This document shows positions 38,281 through 47,076 of a DNA stretch of 64,000 nt, piece by piece. The notes under the pieces are model-generated. The model was not told the origin of the DNA. It saw nothing but the letters and a program-made list of their open reading frames with translations, and ran no database searches. Position 1 is the stretch's first letter. Each line of letters starts with the position of its first letter. Origin of the DNA: Planococcus versutus (lineage in GTDB: Bacteria > Bacillota > Bacilli > Bacillales_A > Planococcaceae); NCBI RefSeq assembly GCF_001186155.3, contig NZ_CP016540.2:1714001-1778000 (forward strand), written 5' to 3'. A program made the translations under genes and the position numbers.

Positions 38281-38314
38281 TGTATGCAACTTAATTGCTA
38301 TTAAGTTGCATACA
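38281..38314. repeat. palindromic repeat P1
   Basis: The perfect 15-base arms TGTATGCAACTTAAT and ATTAAGTTGCATACA flank the loop TGCT. It is the leftmost of eight related palindromes. The stop codon of the minus-strand gene at 38301-38513 lies inside its right arm. Confidence 0.85.
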
Positions 38315-38513
38315 CATTAAGTAAAAAATTATTATAAAACTTATTTTTTATGCGCTTAGGCAAGAACAAAGAGCTACTGCCCATCAATAATCCTCCTAGT
38401 CCTGCAAGTAATACATCAACTACAATTCATGTTGTAGTTAAAAAAGTGGAGATATAAATTCCTATAGTTAAGATTATCAGTCCCATAAACATATATGTTA
38501 GTACTTTCCCCAT
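38301..38513 (-). pseudogene. small membrane protein gene with an in-frame TGA
   Basis: From an ATG at 38513 behind GGAGGAG, the frame reads MGKVLTYMFMGLIILTIGIY, then ISTFLTTT, a TGA at 38429-38427, then IVVDVLLAGLGGLLMGSS. It ends in a TAA supplied by palindrome P1. Without the TGA (one base from TGG, Trp) it is a 70-residue protein with two membrane helices. Family not recognised. Either it is a recent pseudogene or the second part is unused. Confidence 0.55.
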
Positions 38514-38666
38514 TTTCTCCTCCGATAGATATTCTTTATTTTTGGTATACTAAAGACAGTTAGTGTCTTTTTAAAGATAATTGTCCTAAGCTAATTCAAC
38601 TTACGGATTCAGAACTAGTAATTTTTGAGATAACTACTATTTGCATGACAAAAGGGGAGCGCTGAT

Positions 38667-38873
38667 ATGGAGAGATTAAATAATTCTCGTTGGAAAATGA
38701 GTATGGCTGGCTTTACTGCGTTTGTGTTAGCTTCTATTTTCTTCTTAATCACTGGTCCTAATTTAGCTGGAATACTTGGGTTTTCAATATCTGCAATTGT
38801 ATTGTTCATTCTAAATGTTAGTTATGTTTTTTACACAAACACGAAATCAGGGAACAAAAAAAATCAGAAATAG
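38667..38873 (+). CDS. small two-helix membrane protein, unknown
   Basis: 68 residues with two hydrophobic segments (about 13-31 and 35-55) and a basic tail (KSGNKKNQK). GGGGAG lies 7 bases before the ATG. Family not recognised. It resembles in size and layout other tiny membrane proteins in this accessory region (50308, 50699, 62420), but no sequence relation is evident by eye. Confidence 0.6.
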   Translation: MERLNNSRWKMSMAGFTAFVLASIFFLITGPNLAGILGFSISAIVLFILNVSYVFYTNTKSGNKKNQK

Positions 38874-38968
38874 ACTGCCCACTACGCGTTTTCCTTTCTC
38901 TTAAATGTAATATAATGTAATTGAATTTTTGTCACATTCAAAACTATTAGAAGATCTCTTGAAATTTA

Positions 38969-39262
38969 TTAATTTAAGAAAAACGAAACCTTATTTTTAT
39001 CAATCCAATAAGCCCCGACATACCCGATAACTTTTCTCTCTGCTCTTATCAAAAGGGATGCTGGCACTCCTGCTGCAATCTCATCTTCATTCAACCAGTA
39101 TTTACGATGTTCTTCCTTCGTCATCTGCTGTTCGGGAATGTATGGTCCATTCCATTTTTTCGCTTCTTGTTCCTTTTCTTCAAATCTCCAATAATACAAT
39201 TTATCCAAGTTTTCTTCCTTATTTTCTATTAATGCAATTTTTCTTCCGATTACCTCTACCAT
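38969..39262 (-). pseudogene. GNAT acetyltransferase fragment (N-terminal half)
   Basis: 97 residues that begin like a GNAT of the RimJ type (MVEVIGRKIALIENKEENL, LYYWRFEE) and continue to LLIRAERKVIGYVGAYWID, where a full GNAT would go on to the acetyl-CoA loop. Here the similarity ends at KNKVSFFLN and a stop. The CoA-binding half is missing, so this is likely a truncated, inactive copy. The ribosome site is distant (AGAGAGG, 14 bases). Confidence 0.6.
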
Positions 39263-39383
39263 ATTAATTGATCAACCTCTCTAAATTAGCTCGCGGTTTA
39301 AATAAACAAGTGATTTTCGTTTAGTCACATTCTTTCATTCTTGAAAATTACGCCATTTTATGTTTTTTAAATTTTGATTGTTT

Positions 39384-39411
39384 GCTACCGATAACTCAGG
39401 ATATGCAAACC
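39384..39411 (+). other. dif-like XerC/XerD site 1
   Basis: XerC-type half GCTACCGATAA, spacer CTCAGG, XerD-type half ATATGCAAACC. It has four mismatches to the array consensus (ACTTCCGATAA, six bases, ATATGTAAACT). It lies 40 bases past the 3' end of the diguanylate cyclase gene and bounds that module on the left. Confidence 0.65.
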
Positions 39412-39451
39412 AATTGCGATTCATTCTGCCTCTGCTTTTAGTTAGTTTCGT

Positions 39452-41041
39452 TTAATTTGAAGAAATCGTGATTTGGTTTCTTCCTTCAACTTTTGATGTA
39501 TACAAGGCGGAATCCGCGAACCCGAAAAGTTCGGTTACCGAATCGGTTTGTTTTAGGTATTCTGAAATTCCAATCGACACTGTTAGGATTTCATTAGGTA
39601 TATAGCTGGTTTTTTCAACTTTTCTCCGAATCTTTTCTGCCACATTATAAGCACTTAAAGAATCCGTATCTGGGAGTAGAATAACAAATTCCTCCCCCCC
39701 ATATCGAAAGCATAAATCATTTTTACGACTAACTGTGCAAAGGGTTTCAGCAATCATCTTTAATGTTTGATCTCCTACTTGATGTCCATACGTATCGTTG
39801 ACGGACTTGAAGTAATCGATGTCCAGCACTAGTAAAGAGAACAACCGACCTTCCTCTGACCAAACGCTTAAAACTTCGTCCAGATTTCTCCGGTTCAGTA
39901 GTCCTGTCAACGAATCCGTCTGTGCAGATTGGGTGAGTTGCTGATTGTTTCTTTCGATTGTTTCAAAAGCCATACCCACACTTTTGGTTAACAGGTCGGC
40001 TTCCCGATTCCAATGAGCTTCTTTAAGAACCTCTTTTTCAGATTGTAAAATTGGTTTTCCTTCGGCTAATTGATTCACAAGAGTACCCAGTCGATTAAAA
40101 GGCGCTGCTAACTTTCGAGCGATAAAGATCGACAACAAAAGTAGAAGTAAAAATGGCACCAAAGCTCTCATTAATAATTGTTGGAGTTCTACTAGCAGTA
40201 AATTCTCAACAAAGGAATATGGAGTCTGCTGCACAATTCCCCATCCTGCTTCTGGCACATAACTATAAGCTGATAGCATAGAAACGCCTATGACGTTCGT
40301 AGCAATCTCCTTTCCGCTTTGTCCCTCTTCTATTTTGCGCACCAGTGAATGTTCATCAAAATTTTCACCAATCCGCTGGCTCTGCGGATGAAATAATAAT
40401 ATACCGTTGGGGCCAACGACATAATAGTGGGAACCACTGTTATCACTCGCCTCATTATCAAGAATCTGATTCAAGGCATTTTCCTTTTGAAGATAAATGG
40501 TTCCGCCGATTATCCCCCTATAAGTTCCATCTTTCGAAAAGATGGGGTGACTCATTAAGATCAGTAGCTGATTCGAGGGTCCAACATAAGGTGTAGTCAA
40601 CATGGGCATTCGTGCGTCAAGTACATCTTTTGTATTGCCAGAGATTATCTTTGTTCCCTCCAATCCAATGCCTCCTGGACTGTTAACACGAATTATTCCC
40701 ATTTCATCAACCCATGAAAGGGAGTTGAAATATCCACTGCTACTCCTTAAAAGCTCTAATTGCTCATGGATTTCTTGATCAGTCATTTCTTCGCGTCTTT
40801 CTAAGAAATCTGCTGTAGATTCTAGATGAGTTCTCATCGAAATAAATAATGAGTCGACCGAATGACTCATCTTTTCAACCTTGGAATAATTAAGTGCTAA
40901 ATAAGTCGATGTTAAGGACTCTTTAGTCAAATGATAAGTCGAAATCGCAAGAATCAAAAGAGTCGAAATTACGGAAACGGAGACAAGTATAGATAACAAC
41001 GTTGCCAAGCTCACTTTGTGAGTGGTAAGAATTTTTTTCAT
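39452..41041 (-). CDS. membrane diguanylate cyclase with extracellular dCache sensor
   Basis: 529 residues: membrane helix (about 13-35), an extracellular dCache-like sensor (about 40-285) with FNSLSWVDEMG and YRGIIGGTIYL, a second helix (290-312), a HAMP-like linker and a GGDEF domain (370-529). The catalytic motif is GGEEF (FRYGGEEFVILLPD) with DTDSLTGLLNRR and DIDYFKSVNDTYGH upstream. It should make cyclic di-GMP in response to an external ligand. AAGGAG precedes the ATG. It is the only gene between dif-like sites 1 and 2. Confidence 0.9.
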   Translation of the reverse strand: MKKILTTHKVSLATLLSILVSVSVISTLLILAISTYHLTKESLTSTYLALNYSKVEKMSHSVDSLFISMRTHLESTADFLERREEMTDQEIHEQLELLRSSSGYFNSLSWVDEMGIIRVNSPGGIGLEGTKIISGNTKDVLDARMPMLTTPYVGPSNQLLILMSHPIFSKDGTYRGIIGGTIYLQKENALNQILDNEASDNSGSHYYVVGPNGILLFHPQSQRIGENFDEHSLVRKIEEGQSGKEIATNVIGVSMLSAYSYVPEAGWGIVQQTPYSFVENLLLVELQQLLMRALVPFLLLLLLSIFIARKLAAPFNRLGTLVNQLAEGKPILQSEKEVLKEAHWNREADLLTKSVGMAFETIERNNQQLTQSAQTDSLTGLLNRRNLDEVLSVWSEEGRLFSLLVLDIDYFKSVNDTYGHQVGDQTLKMIAETLCTVSRKNDLCFRYGGEEFVILLPDTDSLSAYNVAEKIRRKVEKTSYIPNEILTVSIGISEYLKQTDSVTELFGFADSALYTSKVEGRNQITISSN

Positions 41042-41331
41042 TTAGTGGACTCCTTATTAAATTAAAAATAGTCATTTATATAAAAACGTTCTGATTTATT
41101 GAAAGCGCAAAATAGCAATTATAAAATGAGCAATAAGAAAGATCTCTTTTCTTTATTTTCACATCACAGTTTTTAGTCCATAAACGATAATTTTTTTCCT
41201 TATACTTCAAAACAACTATACCATTGTACATTTAAAATCTTTTTTATTGCTTCTGATATATTAAAAAGAAGATTTAGTAGAAAAATAGAGAGAAGATGTG
41301 CTTAGAACAGCCTGTTCTCTCTATTTGCTTA
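41042..41331. other. gene-free stretch with a terminator-like hairpin
   Basis: No gene is seen. The left part is the promoter side of the cyclase gene. At 41283-41326 the arms AAATAGAGAGAA and TTCTCTCTATTT enclose a 20-base loop that itself contains AGAACAG/CTGTTCT. On the minus strand a T run follows. It ends 6 bases before dif-like site 2. Confidence 0.5.
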
Positions 41332-41359
41332 GCTTCAGATAAGTGACGATATGAAAGCT
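41332..41359 (+). other. dif-like XerC/XerD site 2
   Basis: XerC-type half GCTTCAGATAA, spacer GTGACG, XerD-type half ATATGAAAGCT. Four mismatches to the array consensus. It separates the cyclase module from the chrA module. The 195 bases to the chrA stop hold only a weak hairpin (41455-41490). Confidence 0.65.
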
Positions 41360-41554
41360 CAAAAACTATTTATTAAATTCATACATGGTGTCTTGTAAAT
41401 TCAATGCGTAAATGTTAAATCAAACTTCTTTTGAGAGCTGTATTTTGATATGTAAGTAAGCGACTTCCCTTTTGAGGTGGCTCACTTTTCAGTTACTGTA
41501 AACATTAAAGAATATCTTTTTAATCGATTATTTACCCATTCTCTAGGTATTCGC

Positions 41555-42751
41555 TTAGAATAAAGCAAGTAAAGAACCGCCTATTGCTCCTGTGACAACT
41601 ACCAGCCATGGTGGCAATTTCCAATAAGCCAACATACTGAATAAGACAGCTGCCAAAGCGAAATCCTTTGCTTCTATGATGGAACTTGTCCAAATCGGCG
41701 TGTAGAACGCAGAAATTAAAATCCCCAAAACTGCCGCATTGACCCCCATGATTGCACCCTTTACTTTCCGATTTGCGCGCAGTGCATCCCAAAAAGGCAA
41801 GACTCCCACAATCAACAAGAACGCCGGTAAAAAGATAGCGAAAGTAGCGAATAGGCCACCAATCCAGCCATTCATGATCGTTCCTAAATAAGCTGCAAAG
41901 GTAAACAAGGGTCCCGGTACTGCTTGAGTCGCCCCGTATCCAGTCAGAAAAGCTTCTTCACTCAACCAGCCTGTCGAGACAAATTCCTGCTGCAAAAGCG
42001 GCAAGACCACATGTCCCCCACCAAAAACCAATGAGCCTGCACGATAAAAACTATCGAACATCGCTACCCAGTATGAGCCGGTAACTTCTCGGAGAATTGG
42101 CAGAAAAAAAAGGAATCCAAAAAATAACAGCAAGCAAGCAGTTCCTACCTTTTTCGTAATTGGAAATTGCATCTGTCCCTCTGTTGTTTCGGCAGTGTTT
42201 TTATACAGAATATAACCAATTAAAGCTGCAATCAAGATGACTCCCACTTGCGTAAAAGCAGTCTGCCAGAAAAGCGTCCCAATCAAGGCAAACAAGACAA
42301 TTGCTTTCCTCTTCAAGTCAGGTGCGAGATTTTTTGCCATACCTAAAACGGCATGAGCCACTACTGCGACGGCAACAATTTTCAATCCTTTTAGCCATCC
42401 AGCATCCGATACATCAAAACTTTGTAATAGCAACGCAAATAAAATTAACGCGATAACCGATGGAAGGGTAAAACCAATGAAGCTCACGATTCCCCCTAAT
42501 ACGCCTGCACGCATCGCTCCAATTCCGATCCCTACCTGGCTGCTAGCAGGTCCAGGAAGAAATTGAGATAACGCAACTAGATCTGCATAACTTTTCTCAT
42601 CCATCCATTTTTTCCTTCGTACGTACTCTTCATGAAAATAGCCTAGGTGCGCAATTGGCCCTCCAAATGAAGTAAGTCCTAACCGAATGGAAACAATAAA
42701 GATTTCCAGTAATGATTTGAAACTGACAGTCGGTTTTTTTTGATTCATCAT
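41555..42751 (-). CDS. chrA: chromate transporter ChrA (two-domain)
   Basis: 398 residues, ten or more hydrophobic helices in two homologous halves. Each half carries the ChrA family motif: FGGPIAHLGYFHEEYVRR and LSQFLPGPASSQVGIG in the first, FGGGHVVLPLLQQEFV and TGYGATQAVPGPLFTFAAYLG in the second. It exports chromate in proton-coupled fashion. AAGGAGAG precedes the ATG. It is co-transcribed behind the PadR-type regulator gene 20 bases upstream. Confidence 0.92.
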   Translation of the reverse strand: MMNQKKPTVSFKSLLEIFIVSIRLGLTSFGGPIAHLGYFHEEYVRRKKWMDEKSYADLVALSQFLPGPASSQVGIGIGAMRAGVLGGIVSFIGFTLPSVIALILFALLLQSFDVSDAGWLKGLKIVAVAVVAHAVLGMAKNLAPDLKRKAIVLFALIGTLFWQTAFTQVGVILIAALIGYILYKNTAETTEGQMQFPITKKVGTACLLLFFGFLFFLPILREVTGSYWVAMFDSFYRAGSLVFGGGHVVLPLLQQEFVSTGWLSEEAFLTGYGATQAVPGPLFTFAAYLGTIMNGWIGGLFATFAIFLPAFLLIVGVLPFWDALRANRKVKGAIMGVNAAVLGILISAFYTPIWTSSIIEAKDFALAAVLFSMLAYWKLPPWLVVVTGAIGGSLLALF

Positions 42752-42771
42752 TCTCTCTTCTCTCCTTTGAT

Positions 42772-43080
42772 TCAGTCTTTTATCTCCTTAAACAGTTCGT
42801 AAGCTTTTTTTTGAGCTTCAACTAAAACGTGTTTCCCTTTTTCCGTAATACTGTAGTACTTCCGGATTTTACCTTCTACGTTCCGGTCTTCTCTCGTCAG
42901 CAAACCATCGGATTCCATGGAATGAAGAATCGGATAAAGCGTTCCCGGTCCGATACTATAGCCATGTTCCTGAAGTTCCTCCAGCATCCAAACACCATAA
43001 ATCGGCATTACTTTAGCATGGTGCAAGATATGGATATGAATAAATCCTAAAAAAAGTTTGCGAAGCACTTTGTCTTCCAT
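42772..43080 (-). CDS. PadR family transcriptional regulator
   Basis: 102 residues with the PadR winged helix (IGPGTLYPILHSMESDGLLTRED, RKYYSITEKGKHVL). It probably represses the chrA operon. The start is the ATG at 43080 behind AGGAG; ten more upstream codons are open but lack a site. An inverted repeat (CAATAT to ATATTG at about 43108-43129) lies just upstream and may be its operator. Confidence 0.88.
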   Translation of the reverse strand: MEDKVLRKLFLGFIHIHILHHAKVMPIYGVWMLEELQEHGYSIGPGTLYPILHSMESDGLLTREDRNVEGKIRKYYSITEKGKHVLVEAQKKAYELFKEIKD

Positions 43081-43107
43081 TTGACTTCTCCTTTTAATAA
43101 CGGTTTC

Positions 43108-43129
43108 CAATATTGAATTCCGATATTGA
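43108..43129. promoter_or_regulatory. inverted repeat before padR-chrA, candidate operator
   Basis: CAATATTGAATTCCGATATTG has symmetric ends (CAATAT, ATATTG) around GAATTC, followed by a further GATATT. PadR proteins often bind such short inverted repeats overlapping their own promoter. Position is the main support. Confidence 0.4.
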
Positions 43130-43341
43130 TATTTGTTATTAAGATAACATAAAACCTTTATAATATCAGCGCAATTTCATAAAATTCACATTCATTTAAC
43201 ATTAAAGAAATAGTAGAACTACTGTTTCGATGAACTGTTCGCAAAAGTACACTGTCACAAATAAATAAAAATCTCCATTTGATTACTACGATATAATCGT
43301 ATATAACGGGGATACAAAGCCATATAACTGGCGCGATCCGA

Positions 43342-43542
43342 GTGGGAAAACAAAAGTACAATGAAAACGTCGAATTATTGTTTGTTTATACAAAAATTTT
43401 TAGTGAAATCTGGAAATACTATAGATTGTCAGAAAAAGATAAAAAGAGATTCGAAAAACTAGTTCGAGAATATGAAGAAACACTTGCTGACAAAGAAAAA
43501 AATATTAAGAATAGAGCAAAAGATTTGAAGAAAAATCAGTAA
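43342..43542 (+). pseudogene. RelE/HigB-type toxin remnant (C-terminal half)
   Basis: 66 codons from a GTG without a clear ribosome site. NVELLFVYTK and LSEKDKKRFEKLVREYEE resemble the last strand and helix of HigB/RelE-type toxins. The N-terminal half is missing; nearby text in another frame (GDTKPYNWRDPSGK at about 43307) may be its decayed part. It precedes an HTH antitoxin-like gene in the usual toxin-antitoxin order. The family call is tentative. Confidence 0.45.
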
Positions 43543-43558
43543 AAAGGTGATGCGTCGA

Positions 43559-43828
43559 ATGAAATCAAACAAATTGGATTTTGAAAACTTACTTGAAGAG
43601 AGTGTCAATCAGTTTGCCAAGGGCAATTCAGAACATATCGAGGTTATTACTTATAAATTGCGTGATTTACCTGAAATCGATCTCACTTCAGTTAAAGAAT
43701 TGAGAAAAGCTTTAGGCGCTACGCAAAAAAAATTTGGCGATGTGCTTGACGTATCTACACGAAAAGTAGAGGCATGGGAGATTGGGCGTTCTTCCCTTAA
43801 TGGCTCCGCAGCTAGATTAATGCGTTAG
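43559..43828 (+). CDS. HigA/NadS-type helix-turn-helix antitoxin-like protein
   Basis: 89 residues with a C-terminal HTH (VKELRKALGATQKKFGDVL, VSTRKVEAWEIGRSSLNGSA) typical of antitoxins paired with RelE/HigB toxins. The start is the ATG at 43559; AAAAAGG is upstream. It ends at RLMR, somewhat shorter than family members. Since the toxin upstream looks broken, this may be an orphan antitoxin able to neutralise related toxins, or a decaying gene. Confidence 0.7.
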   Translation: MKSNKLDFENLLEESVNQFAKGNSEHIEVITYKLRDLPEIDLTSVKELRKALGATQKKFGDVLDVSTRKVEAWEIGRSSLNGSAARLMR

Positions 43829-43973
43829 ATAACCCTTCCATTAAGCAATCCTTTAAACAAACGATAAAAAATGAAAAATTAGTAAAAAGAGAAATCATTT
43901 AGCCGAGCAGCGCTAACTGCCTTCCTGCCCAGTCAGGAATGAATGCAAGTTTTGGTATACACAATGAATTGAA

Positions 43974-44015
43974 CCCCAGTGACGGATGAGTTTAACTATC
44001 CTGCACTGGGGCTTT
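43974..44015 (+). terminator. terminator-like hairpin before dif-like site 3
   Basis: CCCCAGTG and CACTGGGG pair around a 22-base loop and are followed by CTTTTCTG. It lies 146 bases after the antitoxin gene. No gene is seen in 43829-44077. Confidence 0.6.
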
Positions 44016-44077
44016 TCTGTTTTTAATAGCAATTGAATCTGCATGAAGAGGATTTCCTTCTGAATTTAGTTTTTTAT

Positions 44078-44105
44078 ACTTCTGACAATCCTGAATATGA
44101 AAACT
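44078..44105 (+). other. dif-like XerC/XerD site 3
   Basis: XerC-type half ACTTCTGACAA, spacer TCCTGA, XerD-type half ATATGAAAACT. Three mismatches to the array consensus. It separates the chrA/toxin-antitoxin module from the acetyltransferase/PNAG module. Confidence 0.72.
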
Positions 44106-44793
44106 CCCGTTCATTCCTTACATGACTTATTTCAAAGCAAATAAAACATAGCTATTGGCTCAGCATTTGTATCGATTCTCGCTCGTCCACAAGCTCTAGT
44201 TTAGAAGAGATTGCTATAATTACTCGTTTTTTTCCATAATCCCCCACAAATAAACTCATTTTTAATTCTAATATTAACTCGAAAAACTGTCAGTAAATAT
44301 TTTCAGTGTAAAAAGATGGATTAATTTTAAAAAATACAAATAAAACTCAAATTAATGGGTATATAAGTTCTATGTCTTGTTTATTCACATGAATAATAAG
44401 ACTCAATTTTAGCGAAATGACGAAAAATAGAAGTGATCGAGCTCGAAACACCTCAACTGCTGATTCTTTATTTCGCTATTATTCAGGAGGTTTTCTATTG
44501 AAATATAAGCATTTTAAAAATGTAATTGAGAATCAACATCAGACATTTTAAAAAAGATCTTCTATGAAATTTATGTCGCAGAAGAATTGAATGCCGTGAA
44601 GGCTCAAAAAATCGGGCATAGCCAAAGAAGTATTTGCTTATTGGACGCATTACTATCGTTTTGAAGAAAGACAACGATAGTTTGACCGAACAATAAAAAT
44701 AAGCCGACTTTTCAGATGATAAAACAAAAGAGTTTACCGAATGCTGTAATTCAATAACTAAACAATCATGAAGATTGAAAGGAATTAAAACCA
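44106..44793. other. gene-free stretch with decayed coding sequence
   Basis: No intact gene. Short plus-strand stretches near 44540-44670 read as protein (IFYEIYVAEELNAVKAQKIG; AKEVFAYWTHYYRFEERQR) in different frames with stops, suggesting an old gene that has decayed. Family not identifiable. Confidence 0.4.
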
Positions 44794-45513
44794 ATGACGA
44801 TCGCGCTAGAAAAGAAGTAGATTCCACTAGCAAACTATTTTTCCATGGCAACAAAAGCAACCCTTACGTTGCACCTTACTGAAATTGAAAAAATCATGGG
44901 ACAGAACCTGCCTAATAGTGCCTACTTAAATCAAAGTTGGTAAAAAAAGACCAAAGCACCATCAAAGTATTTCCATGCTTGGCTAGATAACGGCTACATA
45001 GTTAAGGAGTTCAAGTCAAATCGTTATGTCAGTTTTGAAAGACTGGATCTTTTGACTAAAAACGATGAAAATAAGGATCATGCCAATGAGGATATTTTGC
45101 TCGTTCGTCCAGCTGGACATAGTGATGCTCGTTTTCTCGCAGAATTGCAGAAAAATATAGAAGGAGAATCAGATTTTCTATTGTATGGAAAAGAGGAACG
45201 AGCACTGTCTACACAAAAAGTGAGAAAGCAGATTATTGAGTGGAATCAACGCGGCCATTCAATTATCTTTCTTGCTATTTTAAATGGAAAACACGTCGGT
45301 TATTTGATGGTTATAGGGAATGAGGTTAAGCGAGCCAATCCCCGTGCTGCCTTACTCCTTGTTATTCAAGCTGATGCACAAGGCAAAGGAATCGCTTTCT
45401 CTCTTCTTCAAAAAGCAGAGGAATGGACTATTTCAAAAGCTATAAGTCGTCTTGAGCTGACTGTTTCAGAAGAAAACATTCCAGTTCGGAAGGCATTCGC
45501 AAAAATTCACTAA
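44794..45513 (+). pseudogene. fused small domain plus GNAT acetyltransferase, broken by stops
   Basis: From an ATG at 44794 behind AAAGGAA one continuous frame reads MTIALEKK, TAG (44818), IPLANYFSMATKATLTLHLT, EIEKIMGQNLPNSAYLNQSW, TAA (44941), KKTKAPSKYFHAWLDNGYIV, then through 45052 into a GNAT domain (AALLLVIQADAQGKGIAFSLL). The first part resembles a small domain with the pattern LT..EIE.I.G..LP.SA. The GNAT ends early at KAFAKIH. Two in-frame stops and a truncated end make it a pseudogene. A TTG-started piece at 45052-45513 remains open. Confidence 0.65.
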
Positions 45514-45879
45514 TTATCAACAATAAACTACACAATGAAATTTATATGGCCAAGTTTTTAGACTACTAAACTTTGAACTCATATTACCCTTAATGGGAAG
45601 TCTTTCGTTCTATATTTTAAGGATGAGCCCATTCAATTATTGCAGTGTAAACTGTCTGCAGTTGCTGTTCTTCTTATAGTCAATGACGAGATAATTTAGG
45701 CAGCTGCCATCGTGTAAATTTAGTGTGAATCAAGTTGCTTCTACAAATGCCATTCAACTTTGGCAGCATCCTAGTGTGTAAGGGACAATCCGTTGATATT
45801 CCAAAATGCGTTGTTTTATTCTCAGAAGTTCTTTTCTACTTATCGTTGAGTCTTTGATTTAATGTGCCTCAATGCATGA
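45514..45879 (+). pseudogene. relic of a second GNAT acetyltransferase
   Basis: No open frame. Around 45725-45800 the plus strand reads SVNQVASTNAIQLWQHPSV, a stop, then GTIR, which matches the Asn-x-x-A-x-x-LW segment at the end of GNAT domains. Several stops are present. Rest of the stretch shows nothing. Confidence 0.45.
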
Positions 45880-46917
45880 TTAGTTTTGGCTTATGCTTAA
45901 ATAGTTTTTTATTAAAGGCAAAACTTGAGCTAATAATTGCTCATCTGTTAGTTCGGTTCCACGCTCAGTCCAAAATGTGTATGCGGTACCTTTAAGGACA
46001 TCTTGCGTGTCAACTTCGCCGTAGGGATTATCTTTGTAACAAAATACAGTTGATTTATGAAATGCCTTTACGTAGTCAATTTGTTCTGCGATAGCTTCTG
46101 TATTTATACTGTCATTACTTGGACTGTACACTAATGTATAAAAATTCGAATTGTGAAGCGGTCTATTGTGTGAAATAAAAACCTCTGGAGTCAACATGTT
46201 TTCTTGCCAATAGACAATCTCTACATTTGAATTTAGTGCATATAATCCGACTTCATTTAAAGAATCGTTCCACATTCTCGGTTTGTAGCCGCATTGCTCG
46301 ACATAACCAGAAATTGTATTGATAAACCTTATATACTCTTCCTGGAAGTTATTTGTTCCCGGCACTTCGTCACCGCCTATTGAGAATATTTGGTGTCCTT
46401 TATATTTGTCTTGCTTAAATAAAAAGGCTATTTCCTCGATCAAATGTTTAACGAGCGTTGTTGCTTGAGGGTTATCAAAATAGTCAACTAAACCCTCATC
46501 AAAGTCTGACACGATCGATTTGTAAAAGTTTTCGTCGAATTTTTCTTTGACCAGGTTCAACCACCCCTTTGAGTGGCTTGGAACATCAAAATCTGGAATG
46601 ATCATCACGTCTCTATCATTTGCATAAGCGATGAGTTCTAGAATTTCGCTTTTAACGAGGTATTGATCATTCGTTTTTGTCAAAGTTTGACCTAGGATTT
46701 CAGAGGATAACCGGTATCCCTCTGCATCCGAAAAATGTAATTGAAGATAGTTTCCACCACCTGTTTGAATCTCATCGATAACGCGCATTAAGAACGCTAC
46801 TGGCACATGACGTCTCGAAGTATCTAATATAATACCGCTGACCAATCGAGACCGAGTGGCTTCTCCGCGTAGGTGTTTCGATAAATTGAAGAGCTCTTTT
46901 TTAATACGGTTCTGCAA
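45880..46917 (-). CDS. GH20 beta-N-acetylhexosaminidase, dispersin B-like
   Basis: 345 residues forming one GH20 barrel. SGIILDTSRRHVP, YLQLHFSDAEGYR and IPDFDVPSHSKGWL precede the catalytic Asp-Glu pair in FSIGGDEVPGTNN; PRMWNDSL and VYWQEN follow. Single-domain GH20 enzymes of this size resemble dispersin B, which cuts poly-beta-1,6-GlcNAc (PNAG). It diverges from PNAG synthesis genes, which supports that substrate. No signal peptide is visible at the TTG start (GGAGG 8 bases upstream), so it may act inside the cell or leave by another route. Confidence 0.85.
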   Translation of the reverse strand: MQNRIKKELFNLSKHLRGEATRSRLVSGIILDTSRRHVPVAFLMRVIDEIQTGGGNYLQLHFSDAEGYRLSSEILGQTLTKTNDQYLVKSEILELIAYANDRDVMIIPDFDVPSHSKGWLNLVKEKFDENFYKSIVSDFDEGLVDYFDNPQATTLVKHLIEEIAFLFKQDKYKGHQIFSIGGDEVPGTNNFQEEYIRFINTISGYVEQCGYKPRMWNDSLNEVGLYALNSNVEIVYWQENMLTPEVFISHNRPLHNSNFYTLVYSPSNDSINTEAIAEQIDYVKAFHKSTVFCYKDNPYGEVDTQDVLKGTAYTFWTERGTELTDEQLLAQVLPLIKNYLSISQN

Positions 46918-47076
46918 AATAAAAACCTCCTATATCTAAGGATATGGTTAAAGTAGTTTTGTTGCTTTGTAAGTATATCGACCTTTTTAAAAAAGAAGTA
47001 AATAAAATTAATATACTTATTTTTTTGAAAAAACTTCACTATATAAATATAGAAACACGAAAGTAGGAATATTGAA

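Noticed and set aside
44495..44860. 121-codon minus-strand frame
   Set aside because: It is the complement of decayed plus-strand coding sequence (acetyltransferase relic region) and has no ribosome site or known pattern.
46925..46952. Possible extra dif-like site (ACCTCCTATAT, CTAAGG, ATATGGTTAAA)
   Set aside because: Seven mismatches of 22, and the left half is simply the ribosome site of the GH20 gene on the other strand.
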